Assembly (NCBI GenBank): GCA_002118135.1
Contig: BDIU01000170.1
Coordinates: forward strand, 117,772-181,771
Length of the DNA stretch: 64,000 bases
Direction: 5' to 3'
DNA from: Trebouxia sp. TZW2008
Lineage: Eukaryota; Chlorophyta; Trebouxiophyceae; Trebouxiales; Trebouxiaceae
This document shows, piece after piece, positions 51,101-63,611 of the stretch. The stretch's first letter is position 1. Every line of letters begins with the position of its first letter. Under the pieces are notes generated by a model, which had not been told where the DNA came from, made no database searches, and saw only the letters and a program-made list of their open reading frames with translations. Both the position numbers and the translations under genes were made by a program.

Positions 51101-52649
51101 AACACATACTCTTTGCAACTGCAACAGTCCAGAGACATGACAGCGCATATATACCAAGCTGATGGTCATTTTCAAGTCGACTCTGACGTGTCCCTCCATT
51201 TGTATTGACTGGAATCAGGAATTAGCCTGCGGCAAGAGCATCAGTGCAGCTTGCAGCTTCAAGTGCTTGCATGCCATGCAGGTAGGCACAGTGCTGCACC
51301 ACATTGAGGCAGGCAGTCTGTTGCCGCCACTGGTGGTGCTGTCCATTCTGGCCAAAAACCCCAAACTACAGCTCAGCACTGTCAAGGAGTACATAGCGCG
51401 CCAGCTGACAGCTGAGAGTGCCAACATCCAGGAAGATAGGGCCCAGATAGCCAAGTACCAGCAAGAGACGGCACACATGAGGGCTGAGGTTCAGCAATTG
51501 AGAACGCAGGTTGTGCATCAGCTCTTGGTTCTGCTTAAAAACAATGCAATATGTTCATTACATTCAGCTGGGCTGCATCTGTTGCACTGCGCAAGCTGCA
51601 GTAAAGCTGTTTTAAAGCTGCAATCCACTCTGTCAAAGAAGACTGTCTGCACTTCAATCTTGGGCCTCCTGGAAAATGATGCTGCCTAGCTATCGACCAC
51701 AGCCAAGCACATATGTGCAACAGCCTGCTATGCTGTTTGGTGTGGGCTGTTTGGATATCAGCTTGCAAAACAGGTGACAATATCTTCAATGATCAGTGCA
51801 CGCAATTAGGTCCTGCCTTGAGCCAATTAGCAAGCAAGTGTGCTGTTCGAATACGTCAGATTGTGCTAGTCAGTCACATGCTGCTTGTTGCAGCAGACAT
51901 GTATAGTTTTTTGCTGCTGTGCACATTTTACTGGCTGAAATGATGTACATCTGCTTGCACTCCAAGGCTTACATTCCTTTTAGCAAAATAATGCGACACA
52001 GCGCACTTTACTCCACGGAGTGGCTTCTCAGCTTTTGCATTCAGCACAAATGGACACTGTTTAAGCTGGGTGTACCTAGCTTTGCTGCCAACATATATGA
52101 GTGATGCAGGCACGGGTTTTCCAGAACAGCAAGGACGCTTTGAGCGGAACGCCCCTGGAATTGCCAGCAGTGCATTTTGTGTGTGGCCACTCCTTCAACC
52201 TACGTAGCTTAGGAGAGAATGAGAAGGAATGCCCCATATGTGCTCCTCAGTTCAGAAACATACTTGACATAAAGCGAGCAATGCGGATAGGAGCCACTGA
52301 ACAGGCAAGTACACCACGTCATGCACATGCGCATGTTATTGCTGCATCATGCATTGTGCCTGATCAATCAGCATACAAATGTGGCAAACAATGTCACATG
52401 GCAGTGCCACATGCCGACTGCAAATACACTGAAAGCTAATGTTGCAATCCAATGTTACTGCATTGAGCCTGTTGAGCGTACATGATGCAAACCACATGTT
52501 ACAAGTCTCCATCAGCTTTGCAGAGAAAGAGATGTTTGCTGCCACAGGATAAATTTTTTGCACAGCTGAAGAGCAGTCCAAATGGCTTTGGTGTCATAGC
52601 AGATTTCTTTGGAAGAGGCTTATTGGATGCAGCATCTATTTCTACCTGA
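42179..52649 (+). CDS. VPS11: VPS11, HOPS/CORVET tethering subunit
   Basis: Core subunit of the HOPS and CORVET complexes that tether endosomes and vacuoles before fusion. Exons 42179-42394, 42466-42718, 42834-42908, 43024-43100 and 43670-43802 join in frame and form the N-terminal beta-propeller (LGWKKFSFFE; VTLGHDEGASPISVKVWNLE; DGRGPCFACEG). Later exons include 44814-44959 (HWFHNYIVAVL), 45360-45510 (LYNKSLYLLALNLAQSDK), 46160-46355 (HLYSKHDYDGAM, LEPSYVIRKFLDAQRIYNLT), 47188-47350 (ADHTTLLLNCYTKLKDVDKLD), 47648-47826, 48441-48572, 49045-49290, 49688-49799, 50100-50260, 50665-50808, 51282-51509 and 52108-52303, then 52550-52649 (GFGVIADFFGRGLL, stop). Some middle borders are approximate. 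The C-terminal RING lacks half its usual zinc ligands. Two intron regions hold decayed exon copies. Confidence 0.95.
43440..44265 (+). repeat. copies of both halves of one VPS11 propeller exon
   Basis: The working exon is 43670-43802 (LDEAGAEAGC ... DGRGPCFACEG). Its 5' half is copied upstream at about 43445-43500 and 43555-43600, each after a gcag acceptor. Its 3' half is copied downstream at about 43860-43920 (VYFNTPDGRGPCFACEG), 43977-44035 (NLDGRGPCSACRG) and 44198-44260 (weak), each with the GTCAG donor context. The exon thus sits between echoes of its own ends. Confidence 0.85.
46857..47280 (+). repeat. three copies of a VPS11 exon start, two broken
   Basis: The working exon starts at about 47188 after TGTGCAG and encodes ADHTTLLLNCYTKLKDVDKLD. 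A copy at about 46860-46940 gives NTTLLFTCYTKLRNADMLN then a stop, and another at about 47008-47090 gives DDHTTVLLKCYTELKD then TGA. Sequence between them (tctcagtccagctttgattcatgtcatgcc-like) is also repeated. The tandem unit is about 150-180 bases. Confidence 0.85.
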
Positions 52650-53052
52650 GCTGACGACATATAGGACAGATGCTTGCTCATACAATGTACAGTCCACAGG
52701 CTGGATTGGACAGCAGGCAGCAGAACCTCTAAGATTTCAACAGTACCAAAATCTGCAAAATTGTACAATGACGAAACATATGTGAGTAAAACAGATTTTA
52801 TACATTGCAGTGCCTTTTTTGAAAGATACGTTTCCACTGCTTTGAACAAAAATGGACAACACCCAAGCAACACATCAATTTCCTGCTCTTAACATGCCAA
52901 TCACAACCTGAGCACAGACCACAAGACTGATGAAGACACCAGCCAAAGCCCACCCTCGTGTGTCTTCTGAAATGTCAATGCCTGGCGTTCAATAGCCCTG
53001 TGAAGCCTTCTAAATCTATTGCATTTACCCGGCAATCAGTTGGTTTCCCAAC
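52650..53052. other. intergenic region between convergent 3' ends
   Basis: About 400 bases between the VPS11 stop (+) and the stop of the small plastid protein gene (-). It presumably holds both 3' UTRs; nothing else is seen. Confidence 0.5.
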
Positions 53053-53574
53053 TCACTTGTCACTGTCTGCACTGCTGTCCTTTGTTGTTCCTCTGAGTCT
53101 ATCTAGCTTTGCCTTCTGCTCAGCCTGCCGCACCTTTTGCTCTGCAATGTTGCTTTCGACCTGCAAGACAAGATTTTCCAGTGCGATTTCGAACACAGTG
53201 GCAGCTGTACAGTCTATAGCCCGCAAATTTGACGGCCAGCAGCTGGCAGTGCATACCTGCTTCCTGTCGGACCGAGCAGAAGCCCACGCCAATGTCGAGT
53301 ACAGCAGCAGACCGGCCGAAAACGCTCTGAACAACACGGGGATCAGAGAGGGGATGACCAGCGCCACGTCAGTCACGGGCATGGCAGCGGCGACAAGAAC
53401 ATTCCGCTTTCGACCGCCCAAGCCGATTCTGGCTGCAGGCGATGTTCGCCCTGCAAGCTGATGTTGGCCGCTTGCGGATCGACCCGACAAACACGTCTTA
53501 ACTGCAGTTGGCGGGCTCGAAACTGCCTTAAGCGGCAGCAAACCAACAGATGATGCTTGCGCCGTCATTGCCAT
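53053..53574 (-). CDS. small predicted plastid membrane protein, unknown function
   Basis: Two exons, 53257-53574 and 53053-53160, give 142 codons (141 aa) when a GT-AG intron of 96 bases is removed. I chose the ATG at 53574 because the context (gcaaagATGGC) is good and the Ser/Thr/Arg-rich, acid-poor stretch that follows looks like a chloroplast transit peptide ending near GGRKRNVLVAAA. One hydrophobic segment follows (VALVIPSLIPVLFRAF..LLLYSTLAW), then a Lys/Glu/Gln-rich coiled tail (ESNIAEQKVRQAEQKAKLD). It is probably a single-pass thylakoid or envelope protein. I do not recognise a family. The intron has a length divisible by three and no in-frame stop, so the retained form would also be translatable. 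Confidence 0.65.
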   Translation of the reverse strand: MAMTAQASSVGLLPLKAVSSPPTAVKTCLSGRSASGQHQLAGRTSPAARIGLGGRKRNVLVAAAMPVTDVALVIPSLIPVLFRAFSAGLLLYSTLAWASARSDRKQVCTASCWPSNLRAIDCTAATVFEIALENLVLQVESNIAEQKVRQAEQKAKLDRLRGTTKDSSADSDK

Positions 53575-54919
53575 CTTTGCAGCTTTGCAAATGAAATTGG
53601 TAAAGTTCTGCGGGACTACACTGATGTCGCAGAGCTGCAGAAAGTTCCTGTGTGTCCACAAGGCTTGATTGGACAGCAATCATGTGACGAGGACGCACAT
53701 GGGCCAAAACTTTACGTGAAGCAGATCTCAGCCTTGAGCTTCAGGATCACATGGTTCAGCCAAAGCCCGACACTCCAGTGACCCCTGATTAGGCAAGCTG
53801 CAGGTCAAACGGTGCAGTCCTGAGTGCAGGCTGCAGTTGGCGCGTTTGTACCATCTGTACCATTTCTAGCTCTGACTGATTTTGAGATGACCATGCATGC
53901 TTTGCAAGACAAGGCTTCAGCTGTATGCACAAAATGGCCATAGTGAGATGGAAAGATCAAAATCTTTACATGATTGAAGAACAATTCTTACTGCACCACA
54001 TTTGATGCAAGCAAATACCCACTGCTCTGCTACACCTTCCATTGGTCGCATATGCACACGCATATGCAAGTCAGACACAAAGTGACGTTCGATATTATAT
54101 GCATATGGTCAGTTTCAAGTGACAGGTGCATGCTGATTATCTTCTTTTTCTGTATCATCTGGACGGTCTCATCTGTGTTGCAGCAGATAGGCCGACTTTG
54201 TCTGCTGTGCCAGTTGCAACTGCTCAACCCAGCTGCAAGCGATCTCCCAAGCAGCCATCCTGGCAGTGCAAGTACAGCTTTGTCAGTATGACTGTAAGTT
54301 GCAGAACAGACAGCACATCAAACTGACTGGTTCCCGCCGTCCAGCCTGGAAACTTGCACTTCAAAAGCTTTGGATGGTGCAGCCAACGTGCAACCAGGCA
54401 ATCTTGACGTGAAAATCTTGCAGGCCCAACCGGGCATGATCAAGTGGCAATCAGCGTAAAAACACACCTGACAACAGGCACATGTACGCGTCGCGGTCAG
54501 GAACCAAGCCCATCTCAACGCTCTGAGTGTCATCATTGTAAGCACAAGCCACTAGTCACCAAGGCTTCTGTGTAGCTCAGCGTCTGCAGGCACGCCTGGG
54601 CTGCAGCAACACTACAGCAGATCGCTGATGACTCACAAGATTGTGAGGGAAGTGCTTGAGTCAGACGCAAAACAATGTGTGATATTGTCCTGTATCTCTT
54701 ATACAAACCAAAAAGGTGGCCATCAACTGTGTGCAATGCTACTTTCAGCTTCCAACAGCAAGTCATGTGTGCGCACAGCTGCAAGACGAAAGTGCTTCAT
54801 GGTGAAAGGATACTTCAGCAATGTCAAAGGTTGAGCACTTACACACTAGGGGCTATACAGCAACTTACATGCCATGCTCTGGCACACTGATCACCAACCA
54901 TCTCTGCTAAATGAGCTGC
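53575..54919. other. intergenic region of about 1.3 kb
   Basis: It lies between the start of the plastid protein gene and the stop of the U-box gene, both on the reverse strand. It should contain the former's promoter and the latter's 3' UTR. Short open stretches on both strands (for example 53557-53781 and 54326-54460, plus strand) have no recognisable protein or consistent splice sites. I call no gene here. Confidence 0.4.
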
Positions 54920-56462
54920 TCAGCCCTTGTTGGCCGCAATCATCTGCTTGACTGCATAGTTGGGCACCAGGCGTGTGTGATTGAGCTGCTGATGGGTGAT
55001 TGGGGAGGTGCAGTGGGAGGTGAACCAGGCTTCTATGGCTGCTCGCTCATAAGTGTGCCCATCCGCAGCAATCACTGGCTCTGTCATCTCAGTCTGTAGA
55101 AATTAGCAAAAGCTGGGTCGCACTTTATCACATACAACACATAGAATGTGTATATTGTCGCCACATGAATGATTGTTATCCGATGGAAAGCCAAGCAATC
55201 AGGACTGGAGCACAAGCAAGCATATCTGACATGTGTGATACTTTCATTCACTCAAGAAAGCAAGCGCAAAGCAGAGTCAGGTGTTTGGTGGTTGAATGTA
55301 CATACACAGGGATACTATAAAAGTAGTAAGCCTAAAAGCTGGTATGCGCTCAGATGATAATCTGACCAAATGCAGCAACAGGACAGGAGCAAGCTGAACA
55401 CACATGTTCAAACTCTGAAGAGCAAGGATCACACGCCATTTTTCAGAGGCTCACAACTAAAATTTGCGACGGACAACAAGCTGCATACCTGCAAGCTAGG
55501 CGAGGCAAGCCAGACAGCAGCAGTTGGTCAGGAGTTAGTCCTGGCTTAACAATGGAATTTCATCATCAGTTCCTGTTGTGAGTAATAAGTTTTGTGAATC
55601 ACAAGAAAGCATCAGGCAGCAACTCACCTGTCCCAATATAACATTATACAGAACTGAGCAACCTCCACTTGAATGATGTCATTTGACATTTGACTGTTTT
55701 CCACATGCATTGTGATTCAGTACGAAATTTGGTCAGTATGATGCATTTCACATTTTCACATGCAACATCATCTGCTAGGTCAGGTTAGTCACGAAGAGTT
55801 TCATGTGTATGAGATTGTTGACAACAAAAAAGGAACACTTACTATCAACCTGTTATTAGTCACAGGAAGTTCAATGAGCCTATCAGGCTTCAGGTCTTGG
55901 ACCCAGACTATAAATGTAATTGATTGATTGATTGGAAAAAGCACGGCAGAAATTCAAAATGTAGCACCTTGCTGAGGGGACAAAGTAACAGCCTCTGCAG
56001 GAGGTCACTACCAGCATCCTGAGCTGCAGCTGCTGTGTGAGAAGGAGCTGAGCTGGCAGCAATGCTCTGCACACCGTGCCCTTCCTGTGCAGCTGGGTGG
56101 GCTTTCAACTGCATGGCTGCTGATGACGTGGAAGCTGCTTGCTCCTGCGCAGCAGGCAAGGGTGCTGCTGCTTGGGGTTCAGTCTTCGGTGTAGCAGCAA
56201 CAAGTCCCTGATCAGGTGTGGCCCCAGCCTCTGATGCAGAATGCTCTGCATTGGACTCAAGACTTGCCCCTTGCAGCTGGCTGGTGGCAAATTCCAGCTG
56301 TTCCTGCTGGGCAGCTTGCTTCTGCTTGGCATCAAGCTTTTTGGCCTTCTGCAGCTGTTTCTTCTGCTTCTTCTTGGCAGCTGCTGAGGCAGCTGCTGCT
56401 TCCTCTGCCAGCAGCTGTTCGCTGAAATGCTCAGATGCAGAAGAAGACTGAGACTCCTGCAA
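54920..56462 (-). other. U-box domain exons
   Basis: Exons 55968-about 56462 and 54920-55093 join phase 0 to phase 0. The domain shows the usual U-box marks: LCPLS, EPVIAADGHTYER, AIEAW and a closing NYAVKQMI helix. It is complete and lies at the very C-terminus. A Gln/Ala/Lys-rich segment comes just before it. Confidence 0.85.
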
Positions 56463-59400
56463 AGGTTTACGTTTGAAATATCAGCAGCCGTTGCAATTTA
56501 ATGGTTTAAGAATATAACGAGCAATGCCTTTGTGATTGAGGTAATGATTTTGAAACCTCAGAAGCAAGGCCCCGGTGATTACAATGCTGCTTGTGTGGCT
56601 GTCAAGGCGCAACAGCCAAGCAAAGCTGAATAACCAATGTAAGAGATTTGCTGGATCCAGCGCGACTGTCACTGAAAGCCAGTATGCTGTGACTTTTACC
56701 TGTAGCAGGAAACACTCTGACAAGGTCTGCACATCGCTGTCCAACAGCATGTGGCTCTGTGCCAGCATTCTGATGTGCTGGCGCCAGTTGTTGGGCACTT
56801 TTCTGTCTTGCTGCCAGCCATCAGGACCAATAGATGCAGCAATAGCTCTCCAGTATGCAAAAGAAAGCATTTTCTTGATAGACTTGCTCAGTCCCACTGC
56901 ATGACCAGCGCGCAGCTGTCATTCAAACAGGGTCACCAGTGCCAAGAAAGCATATTTCTTGATTCAAAGACAATTGCACACATCAGAAAATCACCATACC
57001 CAAAGCTGCACAGGCATTATGTAGTGCGCAGAATGTGGCCTCCTTTGCAAGTATGACTCACCAGATGCAGTGCAAATTGGCAAATATGCAATACACTGGC
57101 GCCGGTACATCACAGGCAATACGCAAGTGTGCCTATGATGTATACAAGTATCAATTGCTGAAAGTAAGAGTATTGTGATACTGACATGCAGTATCTAACA
57201 GACAGCGATTGGTGCAAGCTGATCTGTCTGATGGCGTCTTTGGGCAAACAAAACAAGCTGTTGCCGCACACATCAAGGATACAAAGTTGAGCGCGATACA
57301 TTTGAGGCGCTGAGACCTACACAGACTGGCCTTTGCCACTTGCAAAGCTGCCTCCTCCCTCAGGTATGGGTCAAAGTCCTCAGGCTCGCACATATAGATG
57401 TCAGTAGCATGCTGGCGTCCTAGGCGCCCACCTTGTCTGAGTGTTGCAACGTATGTACTGCGCATCTGAGCCACCTCATCCAGGACCAAGAACAAGATCT
57501 GCAATGATGAGCAGAGGACTGTGGATGCCAACAGATGGTCATTGCTGTGGATTTGCATGTCGGCTTGTCCACCTGCACGTCAGCAGCTTGATTTGTTCTG
57601 CCAATCTTAAGAATGTCAACAGATCTACTGCCCAAAGAGCTGATGAGCGTGTGCAAAAGACAGCATTCTAAGCGACGCCACGCCTTCTGACACAACAATG
57701 CCTTGATTCTCGCACAAGAGCATGACACTTGGCATCACAAGGCACAGCAACTCATTTGACTGACAAAACTACTAACGCTGTTTTGGGCTGCAGCGTTACA
57801 TCTGCACTGCTTCAGCAGGTAGTGAACTGGAGTGGACGGCAGGAGGTGCTTACCGGCTGCTGCCATATATCGCAGAGATCTTTGCACATTGTTGCCAAAA
57901 ACGCTGAGCTGAAGCCCCCTGTCTGTATGGTGCTCTTCCCACCAAGCTGTAGTGAACTCCACAAACTGCTGCACTACCAATGGGTAAGCAACCTGCCCAA
58001 AATACTTCCATTGGCTGGCTCCTGGTTTGGCTTGCACTGGGAGGGCATTCCGCGTAAATGCGTCCAACAGCATGGTGTCAAGATCCTTGAGTTGCTGCTC
58101 AGAGGCGCCCATGTCCATCATCACAAGCACTGGCCTTTTAGAGCACCATTTCGCCAGCAGCTCAGTGATGATCTGGGGCCACACCTGTAACCAGACACAT
58201 CACCTTGAGCTTCTCTTGACAGCATTCAAAGCAATGTAACACCCAGCTGTTTGTGACGAGGACTGGATCAAGAGCCAGCTTTCCCATCACGCAATCTTGC
58301 ATGCAGCACAGCAAGAGGCGGGAACACCATGCAAAGGGCAACTTTTGACAGGATGACTTTGTTGACGAGGTTACACTCCTTTTGATATGTTTGGTCTGCT
58401 GGCCAGAATTCTCCTGCAAGAATGTAAAAAGGGTGCAGGCAGGAACAGAGAATGCAAGCACTGTCACTGCCACTGCTTATTAGCTCCATGGAACTTGAAA
58501 CATACCATAGCTTGCATCACTGGTATCAAATTGATCCGCTGCAAGCCCTCACCTTGGGTGCAATGAGGGCCAGCTGAGCGTCTGACAGCATAGTAATGAG
58601 TAAGCCTGATGCTGCTACCGCAAGCTGCCACTGAAAGGGCTTTGGCTCCTCCAGAGCAGTGTGGTGCTGAAGCAGCTGGATCAACAAAGCTGGAAGTTCT
58701 GGAGCATCCTGCACAAAAGAAACACTGTAGTCAGCCCTTGGTCTTGTAGCTGACAGCACTAACAAGACCTTGCAACACAAGAGTAGCCCATCTAAGAAAA
58801 GGCGGCGCTGATCTCCATGTCAGTAGGTGATGCAAAAGAAAGACCCGCCCAGTAAAAATGCAAGCTTGTCACAATGCTGCAATCAACACAGCATCAACAA
58901 GTGCAGGCAATTCAGTTTGCTGGCCATCATTTCAGGGTGCCTCTCAAACAAACACACCTGAATGGCAGGAAGCATCAGAGAGGGAGGGGCCTGTGCCAAG
59001 GCACACATCAGCCTCGCAATTCCTGCAACATCCTCAAAGCTGCATGGCTGCTCTTCTTCTGCCTGCACAACACACCATTTCAAACAGCTGTAGCAGACTC
59101 TGAGCACTGTTGCATTGCATAGTATCAAAGCATTGATACATCCTTTGTTGCAAATAGTCAGTGAAAAAGTTGACATGAGTTTGACTTGGTGATACTGGCA
59201 CTGCTATAGCGCTCGGGTGCATGCCCCTTTGAGTCAAGAAAAGAACAGGTGACGCATGCTGCCACACAGACAAGACAGGTGCTTCTGCATGTTGGTCACA
59301 GCATCTGCAAATTGTGTGCCAATTTTCACATGTTTGTGCGACCTGACATGCGAGCTGAACGAAATATATGGTTGACCAAGCATCATCTTGCCAGCGCACC

Positions 59401-62400
59401 TTGAGAGCATCACACAAGCCCTCAAATGCCCGCCGCATTGCTCCACTAGACTGGAAAAGCTTTGAAAATGGCTTGTCCTTGTCATGTGCTGTCAGCAGCA
59501 GCTCTTTGGAATTGAGATGGATCACAATTGACAATGCCGTGAGTTCTTGTATATGATGCAACCGGTAAACTGGCAGCATTGAGAAGAATTGTGGCACCAT
59601 CTCAAGGTGCTCAAAAACAATGATAGCAGCAGAGCCCCTTGTCAACGCTGAGTACAAGATGTCCAAGCTGTGATGCAGAAGCATGCGGCAGTTTTTGCGA
59701 ATGAGTCCAGGACTTCTGCCTGCAAACAAGCAGCACCCGAGTCAGTATGTCAAGAGTATGGCAATTTCAGCATCAGTTGCAGATGTGGTTGCATGGGCAA
59801 AAAGTCCAAGCTTGTTTGCACAAATTTCATGGTGAACAAGGGACATGCTTCACATGTCAGATGCAAGATCAGCACAGCAAACGCTGCTTATTGGGCATCC
59901 TTAGGAAAGTGACAATGCTTGCAACATGCTCAGCAAGACGGTGCCAACTCACAGGCAAATCGCCACAGCCAGGGCGTCATGTAGCACATCGTGTTGCTTG
60001 GCTGCCCCATGGTTGAGTCCATCACAGTCAGGAAGCGGGACAGGAGGATAATGATCAAAGCATCAAGGTCAGCCTCTGTCATTTCAGCAACATACAACTG
60101 TTCCCAAGCTTGCAGTATCCCTTCCAAAGAGATGTTTGCAAGCCGTTCGAACGGCAGGTGGCTATTCCATAGGTGTCCAGAGATAGCATGCTTCACAAGC
60201 TGCAGCAAAGCTTGTTGCAGCTGCTGATATTGCTGCAGTGCGTCTGAGCCTTGCGCTTTGCGCGCTGCTTGTATTGGATTGTGCAACCACAAGAGTGTGA
60301 GACCAGCTGCAACAGCAGCCTGGTGAGCGTCTTCCATGTCAGCTGCTGTAGGAGGCGGCCATTTGGGGATGTGCAAGCCCTTGTAAGGACTGTAAGTGAA
60401 ATCGACATACTGTGAGCCACCTTCTTCCCCTGCCTGCTTTGTAGCAGCATGTTCAGTGCCATCAGTCAGGCTGGAATTCAGGTGAGCAATGCTGTCAAGT
60501 GTGACAGTACTGCTGGAAGGGAATGGCTGAGTGTCAGGAACAGAATTGGACTGGTTGTGAGCACATGCAATGCGTGTCATGACGCAGGTCACGCTCATTT
60601 GAAAGGCTGCCTGCTCCTGGATGACAGTGTCTGTCAGTGATGCTTGGGTCTGACAGGAAACAGACTCTGGCTCTGGATGGTGCCAGCCAGAAAACTCAAC
60701 TGCAGTGCACATGAGACACACACACTTGCTAGCTGCTTCACATGTCATCTCATTTGCACATGATCTTCTGATCTTTGACACTTCTTGCAACAAGGCTGCA
60801 AAACATGTGCATCAGCCAATGTTCCTTACTTCACGTGCATATGCTGCACTTTAAAACATTCTGTCCAGCCTGTAAAGTGCAAGCAATGAACATGCAATGC
60901 AGCTGAGGAGCTGGCATTTGACCGTCAAATGTCGGACATGACATTTTTTGATACTTTTGCGTACAAAGCCTCACTTGCGCTGGCTTGCTCCTCTTCGCCT
61001 TCGATGTACTGCACAGGAAACAGCAGCTTGGAGAAGCGGGTGAGGAGATGCATGCGGGCCAGCAGAGCCAAAGTGGCGTCAGCTGATGGTAATGCTGTTG
61101 GCGCTGTGAGCTGATCCAAGATCTTGAATGCTGCATACACAGGTGCCCTGGGTACCTTGCATGACGCTGCCACAAGAAGGGGCACAAGCCCTGCACAGCC
61201 AAAGTATTCAGTAGTCCTGAAGCGAGAGCAGAACTGAAGGAAGCAGGAACCAGCTGTAAGTCAAAGCTGCTGTGACGATGCAGCAGCCTGCATGTCAGAT
61301 GTTGACCACTTGGATTCCGAAATGATGACATGCAACTGAAAGGCCTGATGCAAGGTATTGCAACTTGCATGTATGAGCAGGGGACAACCTTTCTGACACA
61401 GCTTGGCCGCAATGGCTGCTGCATATGGGGCATTGCCTTCAGACAAGAGGGCATGCAGCACTTCGCAGAAAGCTGAAGCAGCAGAACTCTGAGCAGCGAT
61501 GCATTTCTGTACTTCTCGTAAGAGCTGATCAGCTAGCATGTATTGCAGCTCCATGTGCTGCTGGTCCATATCTGCTGCTAGGTCTGTCGACTTTGAGTGA
61601 TTGCCGCTGGCCTGAAATACAGTGCGTAGGCTGTCTGCCACATGCTGTAAAGCCTGCAGCATGGCTAGACGTGCAATACGTGTTGCAGGCGCTCCAGAAT
61701 CAATAGCAAAACGCTTTTCTGCTTTTATCTCATCCAGCTGGCACGGTGGTAGCCCAATGATAGAAAGAGCATTAAGCAGCATCTGGGCGGTCTGCAGCAG
61801 GCAGATGCTGCTGTCACTGCTGTGTTGATCCTGCTGTGAAATATGCTGTTGGTTGGTGTCAGCAATCGGCAAACTCGTAATATCCTGTTGTTGTTCGAGC
61901 TGGCTGTCTTGCTGACAAGCTGGCATGTTGAGAAACGCTGAGTCAGGCAGTTCAACAGCTGCAAGAAGCCTACAGATATATAGAACATAGAATGTGACTG
62001 ATGCTGGAAGTGATTCCAAGCAGCAGGAGTCTCCACTGCTGACCAAAGTCTGATGTTCAGCATCAATCTGGGGTGCAGTGAGCACAGATGTAGCTGCGTC
62101 CGAGGTGCCCACACCAGAGCAAGCTTTGTAGCAATGAATTTGGGTGAATGCCAGCCATCTGTGACTCAGAACGGCAAGCTGAGGGCTGAGCTGCAGCTGG
62201 GAAGTGGCAATACTGAGCTGTGCCTGGCTTCTCAGATTTTTAGGAAAGATGGCCTTGAGCGCAATCTTACATGAGGCTTCATGAACCTGTGAGAGACCCT
62301 CCACTAGCTAAGTCACTGCAAGAAAGCGGAGTGAACTGCTTGTTCACTGATGCACTGGGCAGTCACCTTTAGCCCAGACAGCTTGCAGCCGTGAGGCACA

Positions 62401-62638
62401 GGTTCGCCATGCTGATGCAATTGGCATTGAGTGTGTGTCAGCTCGTGGTACCGGCACAGATCTTCGGCAATTTGCGAGACAGTCGTGGTTCCAAGGTAGG
62501 AACGTTCCCATCGAAGCAGCTTCCGACCCTTCAGGATCGAGTGCTGTCAGCTGCGGGACAGTTACTGTAACAAGAGGGCCTTTCACCAAAGACAAAGAGA
62601 CTCACCACCAGCTCCACGTGTACTAGCAGCTTTTCCAT
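54920..62638 (-). CDS. large helical protein ending in a U-box, probable E3 ubiquitin ligase
   Basis: The C-terminal U-box is split by an intron: exon from 55968 upward ends LLLCPLSK, and 54920-55093 continues TEMTEPVIAADGHTYERAAIEAW and ends NKG, stop. U-boxes bind E2 enzymes without zinc. Before it is a Gln/Lys/Ala coiled stretch (to about 56460). Further reverse-strand exons follow upstream: about 56490-56890 (VPNNWRQHIRMLAQSH), 57320-57500, 57735-58184, 58526-58710, 58970-59060, 59395-59715, 59950-60480, 60930-61200 and 61260-62310. They are leucine-rich helices like a HEAT/ARM solenoid. A start exon 62606-62638 (MEKLLVHVELV) with a good donor and a short exon (about 62369-62413) fit in frame. 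The 56.9 kb exon begins without an ATG, supporting one gene, but a split into two genes is possible. I do not recognise the solenoid. Confidence 0.5.
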
Positions 62639-63611
62639 GTCGCAACGACCGCGACGAGCTCGGCTTGAACTGACAGCGAAACCTGGTAGGCTCCGAAGCC
62701 AATAAGGGGATTACTTACATTCTGCATTCTCTCAACAAGCTTGCTGCTAGCAACTTTTCTTGATCACTGTGTTCAAAACAACGTCTGAGATAACGTTGTG
62801 TTGCGTGAAAGGGGGCCTATACGTTTCGCTCATCGTATATTATGCCGACTGTTCAACAAACCACACTCTAGGCTAGAATGAGCAAACCTCCACAATGTCA
62901 TGTGAAATCATTGAGAAACGCGGCCATGTGACTAATGAATGCACTTCACCATGAAGCTGATGCAGCAACACACCAATGCAACAAAGGTGGACTACTTGCT
63001 ATCACATCAAAACAGGCAAGGTAGCAAACAAGGGACACGTGCTGAAACAGGTTTCCGACGCAAACTGCTGTAGATAATTCAGAATGACAATCTGTAGCAG
63101 GATTCTAGGGTCTGTTTCTACTATATCTAATAGGTCTAGTAAAACCTGAATACATTGTGCCAAGCTGCAACATACTCAACACATTGATGCCGGAAAGCGC
63201 AAGATGCCGATGGCAGCTGAAGGCTTATCGCCGTGCCACTGTTGCTGCCAAGCATGATCAGACTAAGTGCATACTAGCTGGCATGTAGCCACTTGTTTGC
63301 AAGGCCACTCAAAATGCTTGTGATGTGACCTGTGTTGCGTGTTGATATAATTTTTCAAGAACCCATCATCATGAGCACATGGCAGAGTCAACGCCAGTGC
63401 AGTGATTGCACGTATAAGTGCTCGCTGACAGTCACTCTCAGAGTGAGAATCAGAGGAGGTGGTGTAGCAAGGATGTTCACTTCAGCGTCCGAGTCGTGAT
63501 CACCATCACTGCATGCTGTGCTGGCTGTGACTGTAGCATCTGCTGTGACTTTTAAGTATATGGTTGCTGCATGCACAAGCGCAACTTGCCGACTGTACAT
63601 CTGTCCCCACA
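62639..63611. promoter_or_regulatory. intergenic: presumed promoter of the U-box gene and 3' flank of the edge gene
   Basis: About 970 bases with no convincing exon on either strand. The part near 62640-62700 is richer in CG dinucleotides (cgcaacgaccgcgacgagctcgg) than its surroundings, as seen at other gene starts in this window, which supports a promoter there. Confidence 0.4.

Noticed and set aside
53557..54460. Possible small plus-strand gene between the plastid protein and U-box genes
   Set aside because: Two open stretches exist, but no shared splice phase, no recognisable family and low composition support; UTR or intergenic sequence is simpler.
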